This document shows positions 9,433 to 17,727 of a DNA stretch of 64,000 bases, piece by piece. Where the stretch lies: contig NZ_CP107904.1 of NCBI RefSeq assembly GCF_036013975.1, positions 4,713,001-4,777,000 on the forward strand, written 5' to 3'. Positions within the stretch are counted from its first letter, which is position 1. Every line of letters begins with the position of its first letter. The notes under the pieces were generated by a model. That model had not been told where the DNA came from and did not search any database. It was given only the letters and a program-made list of their open reading frames with translations. Source of the DNA: Kitasatospora sp. NBC_00458. Lineage in GTDB: Bacteria > Actinomycetota > Actinomycetes > Streptomycetales > Streptomycetaceae. The position numbers were made by a program, and so were the translations under genes.

Positions 9433-11939
9433 GGACGGCCTCCTGGCATGAAGTCGGCGCCGGGCGGATACATGATCGTGCCGTCCTCGACGCGGAGTAC
9501 AACGATGACACCCTTCTCGGAGTGGATCCTGGCGAGGTCATCCTTGATGCCCGTCGCCAGGAGGTCCGCCAGGCTCCCCTTGGTGTCGACGACGAACACC
9601 TTGACGTCCGCGGCCGAGTCCGCGAGCTGCCCGATGTTCTGCCACATCTTCTGGGTGACCTTCTTGGGGTTCGCGACCTCCTTGAACTGGTACCCGTAGA
9701 TGGTGCCGTCGGCGTCGCGGGCCATGACGTCCATGTCGGTCTTCGGCCCGGTCCGTACGCCCGGCTTGATCTCCACGTCCTTCTTGACCTCGAAGCTGAT
9801 GTCGCTGACCCCGTTCCTCTCCAGTCGGTCGGCCAGGCGCAGTTGCTCGATGCCGCCCGACATTTTGTCTGCCTGACTGAAGCTGGACACCACCTGATCG
9901 AAGTTCAACCGGCCCTTGAACCGGCCGGAGGCGATCAGGTCCGCCATCTCCTGACCGGCGGGGTGGTGGGCCAGGTTGTTCAAGGCCTTCTCGACGTCGG
10001 CCGGCTTCGCGTTCGAGCCGCGGAGGTTGTCGCGAATCCGCTGTTCGGTCTCGCCTCCGCGTTCGAAGGGCCGGGGCTCCTCGGTGGGCAGCCGACCGTC
10101 GCCGTCGTGGCCTCCGGGGCCGTCGCCTCCGGGGCCGTCGTGGCCTCCGGGGCCGTCGTTGCCTCCGGGGCCGTTGCTTCCGGGGCCGTCGTTGCCTCCG
10201 GGGCCGTTGCTTCCGGGGCCGTCGTGGCTTCCGGGGCCGTCGTTGAGCCCCGACCCTCCGGGGGGCTCGTGGCTCGCAGAGGGCCCGCGGCCGGCGAGGT
10301 CGTCCGCGTGGCCACCGGGCAGGTGGTCCGCGCCGCCACGCGGAACCGTGTCCGGTACGCCGTTGTCGGCGACGCCGACGGGGTCCGAGACGTGGTGGCC
10401 GCCGACGGTGACGAGCTGCGGGGTCTCGACCTTGACCGGGGTCTCGACCTTGACCGGGGTCTCGACCTTGACGGGGGGTTGGGTCTTGGGGGGTGTGTGG
10501 TTGTTGGCGGGTGTGTCGACGATGTCGGGTTTGGCGGCGTCGGCGTGTTGGGTGATGTTGCCGCCGGCGTCGTAGATGTTGCCTTTGGGGTCCATGAAGC
10601 GGGGTGGGCCGTCGACGGGGAGTTTGACGGTGCCGGTGGGCAGGGTGGTGGTGTTCTTGGGGAATTTGACGGTGTCGTCGCCGACTTTGAAGGCGCCGTC
10701 GGGGACGGCGAGGCCCTTGGGGATGCGGATGGTGCCGTCGGGGAGTTTGAGGGCGCCTTCGGGCAGGGCGATGGCTTTGTCGATGTTGATGGTGGGGACT
10801 TCGAATTTTCCGAGGCCTTTGAGGCCGGCCATGACGTCGCCGACTTTGACGATGCCGGCGCCGGCGCCTTTGAAGAGGTAGGTCATGGGGTCGATGACCT
10901 TGCCGGCTTTGCCGGCGAGGGAGATGGCCTTGGCGGCTGCGCCGGCTTTGCCGGCGCCGGAGGCGGCTCCGCCGGCTCCGCCGGTGAAGACGGTGGTGAG
11001 GACGTTGAAGGTGACGGCGCCAGCGGCGCGGGAGGGGTTGGAGCCCCATTGGTCCCAGGCGAGGAGGGCTTTGCCGGTTTCCTTCATGGCGGTGCGGGAG
11101 TCGCGTAGCCAGGAGGGGAGTTTGTCGTCGGGGACGGCGAGGAAGAGGGGTCCGACGCCGGGGACGGCGGTGATGGCGAGGCCGGTGGCGAGTTTGGCGA
11201 GGCCGGTCCAGGCTTGTCCGGCGGCGTCCCAGCCTTGGAAGCCGACGAGGGTGCCGAGGCCGACGAGGGTGCCCCAGACGCCGTCGACGATGACGCCTTT
11301 GCCGAATTCCCAGGCGTGTTCCCAGACCTGCCACCAGGGGATGGATTCCTCGACGGCTTCGCCCCAGGGGAGGGTTTTGGACTGCTTCAACGCTTCGGCG
11401 TCGTAGCCGTACATGTCCTTGGCGTTGGTGCCGTCGTTGACTTTGAGGGGGGTTCCGCCGACGAGGGCGACGATTTTGGCGTGGGCGGCGCGTTCGACGG
11501 CTTGGAACTGGGTCCAGACTTCGGCGATCTCGTTGCGGCGGTCGTTGTTCTCGTCGACGAGGTCGCCGTCCTCGCGCCATTTGTCGTCGGCGTTGGCCTT
11601 GTTGCGGAAGGTCTCGGCTTCGTGTTTGAGGTGTTCGAGTTTTTTGACGATGGGGGCGGCGTCGCGGCTGTAGGTGCCGAGGGCGCCGGCGATGGTGCAC
11701 AGGTCGGTGGAGAGTTTGAGGCCGAGGTCGGCGACGGGTTTGGTGGTGGCGAAGAGTTGTTCGGCTTCGGGGGCCTGGTAGAAGGCGCGCAGGCCGCCGA
11801 AGCTGGTGTGGATGTTGCCGGTCGCGGTGGAGATCGCCGGGCCGCTGGTGGAGATGGCCTTGACGTTGGCGTCCAGCAACGCGAGGTTCCCGGTGAACAC
11901 CGGGACCTCACCCGGGTTGACCGGCTTGTTGTCCGTCAC
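9429..11939 (-). CDS. putative type VII-secreted polymorphic toxin with nuclease-like C-terminus
   Basis: 836 residues from GTG 11939; a longer start at 12092 is possible but the family similarity begins at DNKPVNPGEVPVFTGN. Order: an N-terminal helical region resembling the T7SS-signal domain of WXG-like effectors (about 1-200); a hydrophobic Gly/Ala stretch (about 230-380); a series of short LPDGTIRIP / VKLP repeats (about 400-490); three PVKVET repeats; a Gly/Asp/Asn-rich linker; and about 205 C-terminal residues. The last part has FEVKKDVEI, TDMDVMARDADG and YGYQFKEV, an E…D…QxK arrangement like PD-(D/E)xK nucleases. The gene overlaps the next start, as toxin and immunity genes usually do. 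Codon use is strikingly different in its middle (see findings). No ESX core genes are nearby. Confidence 0.7.
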   Translation of the reverse strand: MTDNKPVNPGEVPVFTGNLALLDANVKAISTSGPAISTATGNIHTSFGGLRAFYQAPEAEQLFATTKPVADLGLKLSTDLCTIAGALGTYSRDAAPIVKKLEHLKHEAETFRNKANADDKWREDGDLVDENNDRRNEIAEVWTQFQAVERAAHAKIVALVGGTPLKVNDGTNAKDMYGYDAEALKQSKTLPWGEAVEESIPWWQVWEHAWEFGKGVIVDGVWGTLVGLGTLVGFQGWDAAGQAWTGLAKLATGLAITAVPGVGPLFLAVPDDKLPSWLRDSRTAMKETGKALLAWDQWGSNPSRAAGAVTFNVLTTVFTGGAGGAASGAGKAGAAAKAISLAGKAGKVIDPMTYLFKGAGAGIVKVGDVMAGLKGLGKFEVPTINIDKAIALPEGALKLPDGTIRIPKGLAVPDGAFKVGDDTVKFPKNTTTLPTGTVKLPVDGPPRFMDPKGNIYDAGGNITQHADAAKPDIVDTPANNHTPPKTQPPVKVETPVKVETPVKVETPQLVTVGGHHVSDPVGVADNGVPDTVPRGGADHLPGGHADDLAGRGPSASHEPPGGSGLNDGPGSHDGPGSNGPGGNDGPGSNGPGGNDGPGGHDGPGGDGPGGHDGDGRLPTEEPRPFERGGETEQRIRDNLRGSNAKPADVEKALNNLAHHPAGQEMADLIASGRFKGRLNFDQVVSSFSQADKMSGGIEQLRLADRLERNGVSDISFEVKKDVEIKPGVRTGPKTDMDVMARDADGTIYGYQFKEVANPKKVTQKMWQNIGQLADSAADVKVFVVDTKGSLADLLATGIKDDLARIHSEKGVIVVLRVEDGTIMYPPGADFMPGGRP
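10106..10250 (-). repeat. degenerate Gly/Pro/Asp linker repeats in the toxin gene
   Basis: Repeats of 15-24 bases (for example GGGCCGTTGCTTCC on the plus strand) encode alternating GPGGND, GPGSN and GPGGH units. This is the flexible linker just before the C-terminal toxin module. Confidence 0.75.
10422..10475 (-). repeat. three 18-bp direct repeats encoding PVKVET
   Basis: GGTCTCGACCTTGACCGG recurs at 10422, 10440 and 10458 (last copy with one change). It sits at the boundary where codon use of the toxin gene changes. Confidence 0.85.
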
Positions 11940-12153
11940 TTCCCGCCCCCGTAACGCTGTCCCCGCCCGCCCTGCGGCTCCCTGTTCCGAACCACCATCA
12001 ACAACCCCCGTTGTCCGGCCGATCCGCACGTCCGCGCGGTCGGCGCCCAGCCGGTGCGGGCCCGCTCGGCCGACGCCGGCGGCGGCCGCCATCGCGTGCG
12101 TCGCCGTCTGCCGTGCCGTGCCGTGGTCCTGCTCCAGCGTGGTCGCTCAACCG

Positions 12154-12182
12154 ATCAGACAATCACATCCAAAATTTATCAA
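12154..12182 (-). promoter_or_regulatory. sigma70-like promoter for the toxin operon
   Basis: On the minus strand TTGATA (12182-12177), a 17-base spacer, then TCTGAT (12159-12154). It lies in the only AT-rich patch of the region (12150-12182) and points toward the toxin gene, leaving a leader of about 200 bases before GTG 11939. Confidence 0.5.
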
Positions 12183-12227
12183 CTGCCCGCCGCTCCCGAG
12201 CCGGTCGGTCGGTAGCGTGACGAAGTC

Positions 12228-12383
12228 ATGACGTACCCGCCCCCTCCGCCGCCCCCTCCGCCGGGCGGCCCGGCAGGCGGCCCGGCAGGCGGTCGGGCGG
12301 GCTTCCGGTCCTGGCCACCGGTCCGGCGGGCGGCTCCGGCGGCGGTGGGTGCTGAGGCCGGCCCTACCGGTGGTCTGGTATGA
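12228..12383 (+). CDS. possible small proline-rich ORF
   Basis: ATG 12228 opens a 51-codon frame beginning MTYPPPPPPPPP followed by GGPAGG repeats and ending at TGA 12381-12383, 40 bases before the Spo0M gene. No clear ribosome site. The Pro-rich start is common at the cytoplasmic N-terminus of actinobacterial membrane proteins, so this may be the stub of such a gene rather than a real small protein. The rest of the 484-base gap (11940-12423) holds only the toxin promoter. Confidence 0.25.
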   Translation: MTYPPPPPPPPPGGPAGGPAGGRAGFRSWPPVRRAAPAAVGAEAGPTGGLV

Positions 12384-12423
12384 CGGAGCCGGTCCACACC
12401 CCTGATTCGAGGAGAGCGTCCGC

Positions 12424-13188
12424 ATGGTGTTCAAGAAGCTGCTCGGTGCCCTGGGCGTCGGCGGTCCCGGCGTCGACACCGTCCTGACCACGCCGGTCGT
12501 CCAGCCCGGCGGGACCCTGCACGGGACGGTCGAGCTGACCGGGGGGACGGTGGAGGCCGACATCCGGGGGATCACCCTGACGCTGGTCGCCCGGGTGGAG
12601 ATCGAGCACGAGGAGGGCGAGAGCACCGGGCTCTACCCGTTCGCCCGCTTCTCGGTGACCCAGCCGCTGAAGCTGGCCGCGGGCGAGAACCGGTCCATCC
12701 CGTTCGCGGTCCAGGTGCCGTGGGAGACGCCGGTCACCACCATCGCCGGGCAGCGCCTGCACGGCATGCAGCTCGGCGTGCGGACCGAGGTCGACATCGC
12801 CGGGGCGCTGGACAAGGGCGACTCCGACCCGCTTGAGGTCGAGCCCCTGCCGGTCCAGCGCCGCGTGCTGGAGACGCTGCTCCAGCTCGGCTTCCGCTTC
12901 CGCTCGGCCGACCTGGAGGCCGGGCACATCCGCGGCACCGGCCAGACGCTGCCGTTCTACCAGGAGATCGAGTACTCCTCGGCGCCGCAGTACGCGCACG
13001 CCTGCAACTCGCTGGAGGTCAGCTTCGTGACCACCGCCCACCGGGTGGAGGTGGTCCTGGAGGCGGACAAGCGCGGCGGTCTGTTCGGCGGTGGCGGGGA
13101 CGTCATCCGCACCCACGTGGTCGACCACGGCCAGGCCGACCAGGACCTGACGTCGCTGGTCGACGGCTGGATCCGTTCGGCGCTCTGA
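12424..13188 (+). CDS. spo0M: sporulation-control protein Spo0M
   Basis: 254 residues, full length for the family. The N-terminus MVFKKLLGALGVGGPGVDTV and the following beta-rich arrestin-like domain (HGTVELTGGTVEADIRGITL, FAVQVPWETPVTT) are typical. In Bacillus the protein is linked to control of sporulation onset and to the cytoskeleton; in actinobacteria its exact task is not settled. The C-terminus ends in a pleckstrin-like beta region (VDHGQADQDLTSLVDGWIR). ATG 12424 follows GAGGAGAG. It is monocistronic, ended by a strong hairpin shared with the convergent LCP gene. Confidence 0.9.
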   Translation: MVFKKLLGALGVGGPGVDTVLTTPVVQPGGTLHGTVELTGGTVEADIRGITLTLVARVEIEHEEGESTGLYPFARFSVTQPLKLAAGENRSIPFAVQVPWETPVTTIAGQRLHGMQLGVRTEVDIAGALDKGDSDPLEVEPLPVQRRVLETLLQLGFRFRSADLEAGHIRGTGQTLPFYQEIEYSSAPQYAHACNSLEVSFVTTAHRVEVVLEADKRGGLFGGGGDVIRTHVVDHGQADQDLTSLVDGWIRSAL

Positions 13189-13194
13189 TCCCGC

Positions 13195-13232
13195 GGGGGG
13201 AGGCGGGGCGGCGGGCCGTCCCGCCTCCCCCC
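13195..13232. terminator. bidirectional 13-bp hairpin between convergent genes
   Basis: Arms 13195-13207 (GGGGGGAGGCGGG) and 13220-13232 are exact complements with a 12-base loop, between the stops of spo0M (+) and the LCP gene (-). Confidence 0.75.
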
Positions 13233-13291
13233 GGCCGTTCCGCTCGCCCGTCCGGTCTGTCCCGGTCGGACGGGCGGTCCGGGGCGGACGG

Positions 13292-15166
13292 TCAGCCGTA
13301 GGAGACGTTGCCGCAGATGTCGTCGTCGCCGGACCGGGCCTCGTTGACCACCTCGGCGGGCAGCGGAGCCGGGGCACCGGACGGGCCGGAGGCGGCCGCG
13401 GACGCGGAGGCCGCCGAGGCCGCGGCTCCGGCGGCGTAGTCCCGGCCGAGCACCAGGCTGATCCCGGCGGCCGTCCCGGGCGCCGCCGCCGATCCCGGGA
13501 ACAGCGCGGCGACCTTCTCCGCGTTGGCCCGCTGCCCGGCCCCGTACTCGACGGTGGTGGTCGTCCGGGCCGTGCTGCTCGCGGTGCGGAGCCCCGTTAC
13601 GGTGACCCGGGCCGCCCGGAGCGTCTCGGCGGCCCGGGCGGCCAGACCGGGCGCGGTGGTGCCGTTGAGGACGGCGACCCGGATCGGCGCCCCGTCGGTG
13701 GTGAGCGGCGTGGGCGAGGGCGTGGCCGACGGCGGGGCCGCCTCGGGGGACGGGGAGGCGGGCGCGTCCTCCTGCCGTCCGGTGGCGTCCTGGCCGTCGA
13801 GGGTCCGGTCGGCCTGGAGGGTCTTCCACAGGTTGTCGACCGCGGGGTGCACCAGGTCGATCCGCGCGCCGTTGTAACGCCAGGGCGTGGTCAGGAACTT
13901 GACGTCGTGCAGGTCGATGTCCCGGAGTGAGAGCGCGAAGTCCACCAGTTTGGCCGCCGAGTCGAGCCCCGGGTCCACGGTCATCGACCGGGTGGCCGCG
14001 TCGGCCAGCGGCAGCAGCGTGCCGGGGCTCAGCCCCTGGCTCTTGATCTTGGCCAGCAGCGAGGCCAGGAAGGCCTGCTGACGCTTCATCCGGCCGATGT
14101 CGGAGTCGTCGCCGATGCCGTGCCGCAGCCGGACGTAGTCCAGGGCCTGCTGGCCGGAGACCCGCTGGCGGCCCTTGGGGAGCACCACCCTGCCCTTCCG
14201 GCCCAGGCCGGGGTTGATGTTGCCCTCGTGGATGTCGTTGGGGAGGCAGACGTCGACCCCGCCCACCGCCCCGGTCATCGCGGCGAAGCCCTGGAAGTTG
14301 ACCTCGATCGTGTGGTCGACCCGGATACCGGTGAGCTTCTCCACGGTGTTCTGCGTGCAGGCCGGGTTGCCGGACTCCGCGTTTCCCACGGAGAAGGCCG
14401 AGTTGAACATCTGGCCGGGCTGTTCCCTGGTCCACTTCCCGTTCGGGAGCCGGCACCGGGGGATGGTGACCAGGGCGTCGCGCGGGATGGAGACGCCCAC
14501 CGCGTGCCGGTGGTCGGCGTGGACGTGCAGCAGGATCGTGGTGTCGGAGCGGGCACCGCCCTCGTTGCCGCCGCCGAGGTCGCTGTTCCGGCCGGAGCGG
14601 GAGTCCGAGCCGATCAGCAGCAGGTTGACCGGCCGGTTGCCGTGGGCGTCGGCGGTCGGTTCGGGCGGGCGGTCCGTGGCGATGGCGTCCGGGTCGAAGG
14701 AACGGATGTTGCCGTTCAGCTTGTAGTACACCGCGCCGCCGGCACCGGCCAGGACGACGAGCACCCCGGCCACCGACCAGGCGATGATCCGCCGGGCGCC
14801 GCGCCGGGCGTCCCGGGCGGGGTGGCGCCGGGTGTTCCGCGGTCCGTCCGGCCAGGTGTCCGGGTCGGGGCGGCGGCCGACCCGGACGGGCCGGTCCTGT
14901 ACGGCGCTCCCCTGGCCCGCGCCGCCCTGGCCCGTGCCACCCGGTGCGGCCCTGCCCTGGACGCCCTTGCCCATGACGGTCTTGCCCGGAGCGCCCTTGC
15001 CGGGCGCGCCCCGGCCCTGGGCGGCCCGCCGGGCCTCGGCCCGGCCTCCGGGACGCGGCGCCGGTACGCGGCCCGGCCCGTCCTCGGGCCGGCCGGTGCG
15101 GACGCCGCCGTCGGCTCGCCGTCGCCCACCCGGTTCCGGCGGCCCCTCGCTCCACTGGCCTGACAT
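13292..15166 (-). CDS. LytR-CpsA-Psr (LCP) family cell-wall glycopolymer transferase
   Basis: 624 residues from ATG 15166 (AGAGGT upstream). A disordered cytoplasmic N-terminus of about 135 residues rich in Gly/Ala/Arg/Lys (GKGAPGKTVMGKGVQG) is followed by one membrane span (SVAGVLVVLAGAGGAVYY), the LCP catalytic domain with LLLIGSDSRSGRNSDLGG, SDTTILLHVHADH and VRLRHGIGDDSDIGRMKRQQ, and a C-terminal LytR_C domain (RVAVLNGTTAPGLAARAAET). LCP enzymes move lipid-linked glycopolymers onto peptidoglycan outside the cell; Arg and Asp residues in the quoted motifs bind the pyrophosphate. The long basic N-terminus may be a regulatory or phosphorylation segment, as in other actinobacterial LCP proteins. 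Confidence 0.92.
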   Translation of the reverse strand: MSGQWSEGPPEPGGRRRADGGVRTGRPEDGPGRVPAPRPGGRAEARRAAQGRGAPGKGAPGKTVMGKGVQGRAAPGGTGQGGAGQGSAVQDRPVRVGRRPDPDTWPDGPRNTRRHPARDARRGARRIIAWSVAGVLVVLAGAGGAVYYKLNGNIRSFDPDAIATDRPPEPTADAHGNRPVNLLLIGSDSRSGRNSDLGGGNEGGARSDTTILLHVHADHRHAVGVSIPRDALVTIPRCRLPNGKWTREQPGQMFNSAFSVGNAESGNPACTQNTVEKLTGIRVDHTIEVNFQGFAAMTGAVGGVDVCLPNDIHEGNINPGLGRKGRVVLPKGRQRVSGQQALDYVRLRHGIGDDSDIGRMKRQQAFLASLLAKIKSQGLSPGTLLPLADAATRSMTVDPGLDSAAKLVDFALSLRDIDLHDVKFLTTPWRYNGARIDLVHPAVDNLWKTLQADRTLDGQDATGRQEDAPASPSPEAAPPSATPSPTPLTTDGAPIRVAVLNGTTAPGLAARAAETLRAARVTVTGLRTASSTARTTTTVEYGAGQRANAEKVAALFPGSAAAPGTAAGISLVLGRDYAAGAAASAASASAAASGPSGAPAPLPAEVVNEARSGDDDICGNVSYG

Positions 15167-15322
15167 TGGCGCGAACCTCTCAGCGGCGGAAGCGGCAATC
15201 CTGGGAGCATACAAACTCTCGGGGCTGCGCTCGGCCGCCGAACCCGGCCGTACCGGGCCGACCCGCCGGTTCGCCGCAACGGCTCACCCGAACGGCTGAA
15301 CCGGCAGGCGCGGCAGGGAGGT

Positions 15323-16171
15323 TCACCCCAGCGGGTAGAGCCGTTCCAGCACCACCGCGACGCCGTCCTCGTCATGGCCCACGGTGACCTCGTCGGCGAC
15401 CGCGAGCAGCTCCTCGTGCGCGTTGGCCATGGCGACGCCGTGCCGGGCCCAGCCGAACATCGGTACGTCGTTGGGCATGTCGCCGAAGGCGATGGTGTCG
15501 GCGGCGGTCACGCCCAGCCGGCGGGCGGCGACGGCCAGGCCGGTGGCCTTGGAGAGGCCGAGCGGCAGCAGCTCGACGATGCCCGCGCCGGCCATCACCA
15601 CGCCGACCAGGTCACCGGCGGTGCGGCGGGCGGCCTCGGCGAGGGCGTCGTCGGTCAGGCCGTGGTGCTGGATGTACAGCTTGGAGACCGGGGCGGCGAG
15701 CAGTTCGTCCTTGGCGGCCCGGACGACCGGCAGGTGGGAGCCGATCTGCAGCTCGTAGCCGGGGCCGGCCAGGACGGCGCCCTCCAGCCCGTCCTGGCTG
15801 GCGGCGACGGCCAGCGGGCCGGTCTCCGCCTCGATCTTGGCGATGGCCAGCGCGGCCAGCCGCCGGTCCAGGGTGAGCGAGGTGAGCAGCCTGTGCGCGC
15901 CCGCGTCGTAGACCTGGGCGCCCTGGCCGCAGACCGCTATGCCCCGGTAGCCGATCTGGTCGAAGACCGGGCGGGCCCAGGGGGCCGAGCGGCCGGTGAC
16001 GATGATGTGCAGCGCACCGGCGCGGGTGGCGGAGGCCAGCGCGGCGCGGGTGCGCTCGGAGACGCTCTCCGCGCTGTTCAGCAGGGTGCCGTCGAGGTCG
16101 GTGGCGACCAGTCGGTAGGGCAGGCCGCCGCCGTCGGCGGGGGAGACGGGGCTGGGGCTGGTGGTGCTCAT
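15323..16171 (-). CDS. Cof-type HAD-superfamily hydrolase
   Basis: 282 residues. Motif I VATDLDGTLLNS (DxD nucleophile) near residue 26; motif II HIIVTGRS; an alpha/beta C2 cap; motif III Lys in GLSKATGL; motif IV AFGDMPNDVPMF (GDxxND) and AMANAHEEL at the end, all typical of Cof/YbjI sugar or flavin phosphatases. ATG 16171 was chosen over the longer ORF because the N-terminal extension is low-complexity. It lies 210 bases downstream of serS on the same strand, an order common in Streptomyces. Probable substrate: a phosphosugar or cofactor phosphate; unproven. Confidence 0.9.
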   Translation of the reverse strand: MSTTSPSPVSPADGGGLPYRLVATDLDGTLLNSAESVSERTRAALASATRAGALHIIVTGRSAPWARPVFDQIGYRGIAVCGQGAQVYDAGAHRLLTSLTLDRRLAALAIAKIEAETGPLAVAASQDGLEGAVLAGPGYELQIGSHLPVVRAAKDELLAAPVSKLYIQHHGLTDDALAEAARRTAGDLVGVVMAGAGIVELLPLGLSKATGLAVAARRLGVTAADTIAFGDMPNDVPMFGWARHGVAMANAHEELLAVADEVTVGHDEDGVAVVLERLYPLG

Positions 16172-16240
16172 GGGCCGTGCGTCTCCCGGGAGTTGCTTCG
16201 GGTGTCGGCACGGCACCACCGACCCGCGGCGCTGCGGTCC

Positions 16241-16284
16241 TGTCGTGCCGTGCCTTGTCGTGCCTTGTCGTGCCTTGTCGTGCC
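16241..16284. repeat. 10-bp tandem repeat between serS and HAD gene
   Basis: TGCCTTGTCG is repeated at 16251, 16261 and 16271, with partial copies on both sides (TGTCGTGCCG at 16241). A slippage-prone microsatellite in the 210-base gap; no role evident. Confidence 0.8.
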
Positions 16285-16381
16285 GCGGTCCCGGCGACCG
16301 GTCCTGCGGCCGGCGGTCCCGAGGTCGGCGGTCCTGCGGTGCGCTGTGCCGGGGCGACGGGCGCCCCGGCACCACGGGGTG

Positions 16382-17656
16382 CTACTTGACGGGCTCCAGG
16401 ACGGTGCGCCCGCCGAGGTACGGCCGCAGCGCCTCCGGGAGGACCACCGAGCCGTCGGCCTGCTGGTGGTTCTCCAGGATCGCCACGATGGTGCGCGGGA
16501 CGGCGACCAGGGTGCCGTTCAGCGTGGCCAGCGGGCGCACCTTGCCCTCCTCGCGCATCCGGATGGCGAGGCGGCGGGACTGGTACTCGGTGGTGTTCGA
16601 GGTCGAGGTGACCTCGCGGTACTTGCCCTGGGTCGGGATCCAGGCCTCGATGTCGAACTTGCGCGCGGCCGAGGCGCCGAGGTCGCCGGAGGCGACGTCG
16701 ATGACCCGGTACGGCAGCTCCAGGGCGTTGAGGAAGTCCTTCTCCCACTGGAGCAGCCGGCGGTGCTCGTTCTCGGCGTCCTCGGGAGTGGTGTAGACGA
16801 ACATCTCCACCTTCTCGAACTGGTGGACGCGGATGATGCCGCGGGTGTCCTTGCCGTAGGTGCCGGCCTCGCGGCGGAAGCAGGACGAGTAGCCGGCGTA
16901 GCGCAGCGGCAGCTTCTCGGCGTCGATGATCTCGTCCATGTGGTACGCGGCGAGCGGGACCTCGCTGGTGCCGACGAGGTAGCGGTCGTCGCCCTCCAGG
17001 AAGTACACGTTCTCGGCGGCCTGGCCGAGGAAGCCGGTGCCGTCCATGGCGGCCGGGCGGACCAGGGCCGGGGTGATCATCGGGGTGAAGCCGGCCGCGG
17101 TGGCCTGGGCGATCGCCATGTTGACCAGGGCGAGCTCCAGCAGCGCGCCAGGACCGGTCAGGTAGTACGACCGGGCACCGGCGACCTTGGCGCCGCGCTC
17201 GGTGTCGATCGCGCCGAGGATCTGCCCCAGCTCGACGTGGTCACGGGGCTCGAAGCCCTCGGCGGCGAAGTCGCGCGGGGTGCCGATCTCCTCCAGGGTG
17301 ACGAAGTCCTCCTCGCCGCCGACCGGTGCGGCCGGGTCGATGAGGTTCGCCAGCGAGCGGAGCAGGCGCTCGGCCTCCTCCTTGGCGCCGGTCTGCTCGG
17401 CGTCGGCGGCCTTGACCTCGGCGGCCAGCTCCTTGGTGCGCTGGAGCAGGGCGGCCTTCTCGTCGCCCTGGGCCTTGGCGACGAGCTTGCCGAGCGACTT
17501 CTGCTCGTTGCGCAGTTCGTCGAAGCGCGTGCCCGAGGACCGGCGGCGCTCGTCGGCGGAGAGGAGGGCGTCGACCAGGTCGACGTCCTCGCCACGGACG
17601 CGCTGCGAAGCGCGCACTCGGTCAGGGTCCTCACGGAGCAGGCGAAGGTCAATCAC
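16382..17656 (-). CDS. serS: seryl-tRNA synthetase
   Basis: 424 residues, normal length. It charges tRNA-Ser (and tRNA-Sec precursors) with serine. The N-terminal antiparallel coiled coil that grips the tRNA long arm (about residues 25-105, LRNEQKSLGKLVAKAQGDEK) is followed by the class II core: motif 2 in YSSCFRREAGTYGKDTRGI, motif 3 in LNGTLVAVPRTIVAILEN. GTG 17656 begins VIDLRLLREDPDRVRASQ, the conserved start; the ORF extends 11 codons further but without homology. The gap upstream holds a cluster of DnaA-box-like sites. Confidence 0.97.
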   Translation of the reverse strand: MIDLRLLREDPDRVRASQRVRGEDVDLVDALLSADERRRSSGTRFDELRNEQKSLGKLVAKAQGDEKAALLQRTKELAAEVKAADAEQTGAKEEAERLLRSLANLIDPAAPVGGEEDFVTLEEIGTPRDFAAEGFEPRDHVELGQILGAIDTERGAKVAGARSYYLTGPGALLELALVNMAIAQATAAGFTPMITPALVRPAAMDGTGFLGQAAENVYFLEGDDRYLVGTSEVPLAAYHMDEIIDAEKLPLRYAGYSSCFRREAGTYGKDTRGIIRVHQFEKVEMFVYTTPEDAENEHRRLLQWEKDFLNALELPYRVIDVASGDLGASAARKFDIEAWIPTQGKYREVTSTSNTTEYQSRRLAIRMREEGKVRPLATLNGTLVAVPRTIVAILENHQQADGSVVLPEALRPYLGGRTVLEPVK

Positions 17657-17727
17657 GCGCCCAAGCCTACCGGGCGGGGACCCGTCCACCGGTACCGGTT
17701 TTCCCCTGGGGATAACTCGCGCCGACC

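Noticed and set aside
10106..10475. CRISPR-like regular repeats
   Set aside because: Repeats have no constant spacers, are in frame and encode Gly/Pro/Asp and PVKVET linkers of the toxin; no cas genes.
11940..12092. N-terminal extension of the toxin to ATG 12092
   Set aside because: The extra 51 residues are Arg/Gly/Ala-rich without homology, and the conserved N-terminus begins at GTG 11939; kept only as an alternative start.
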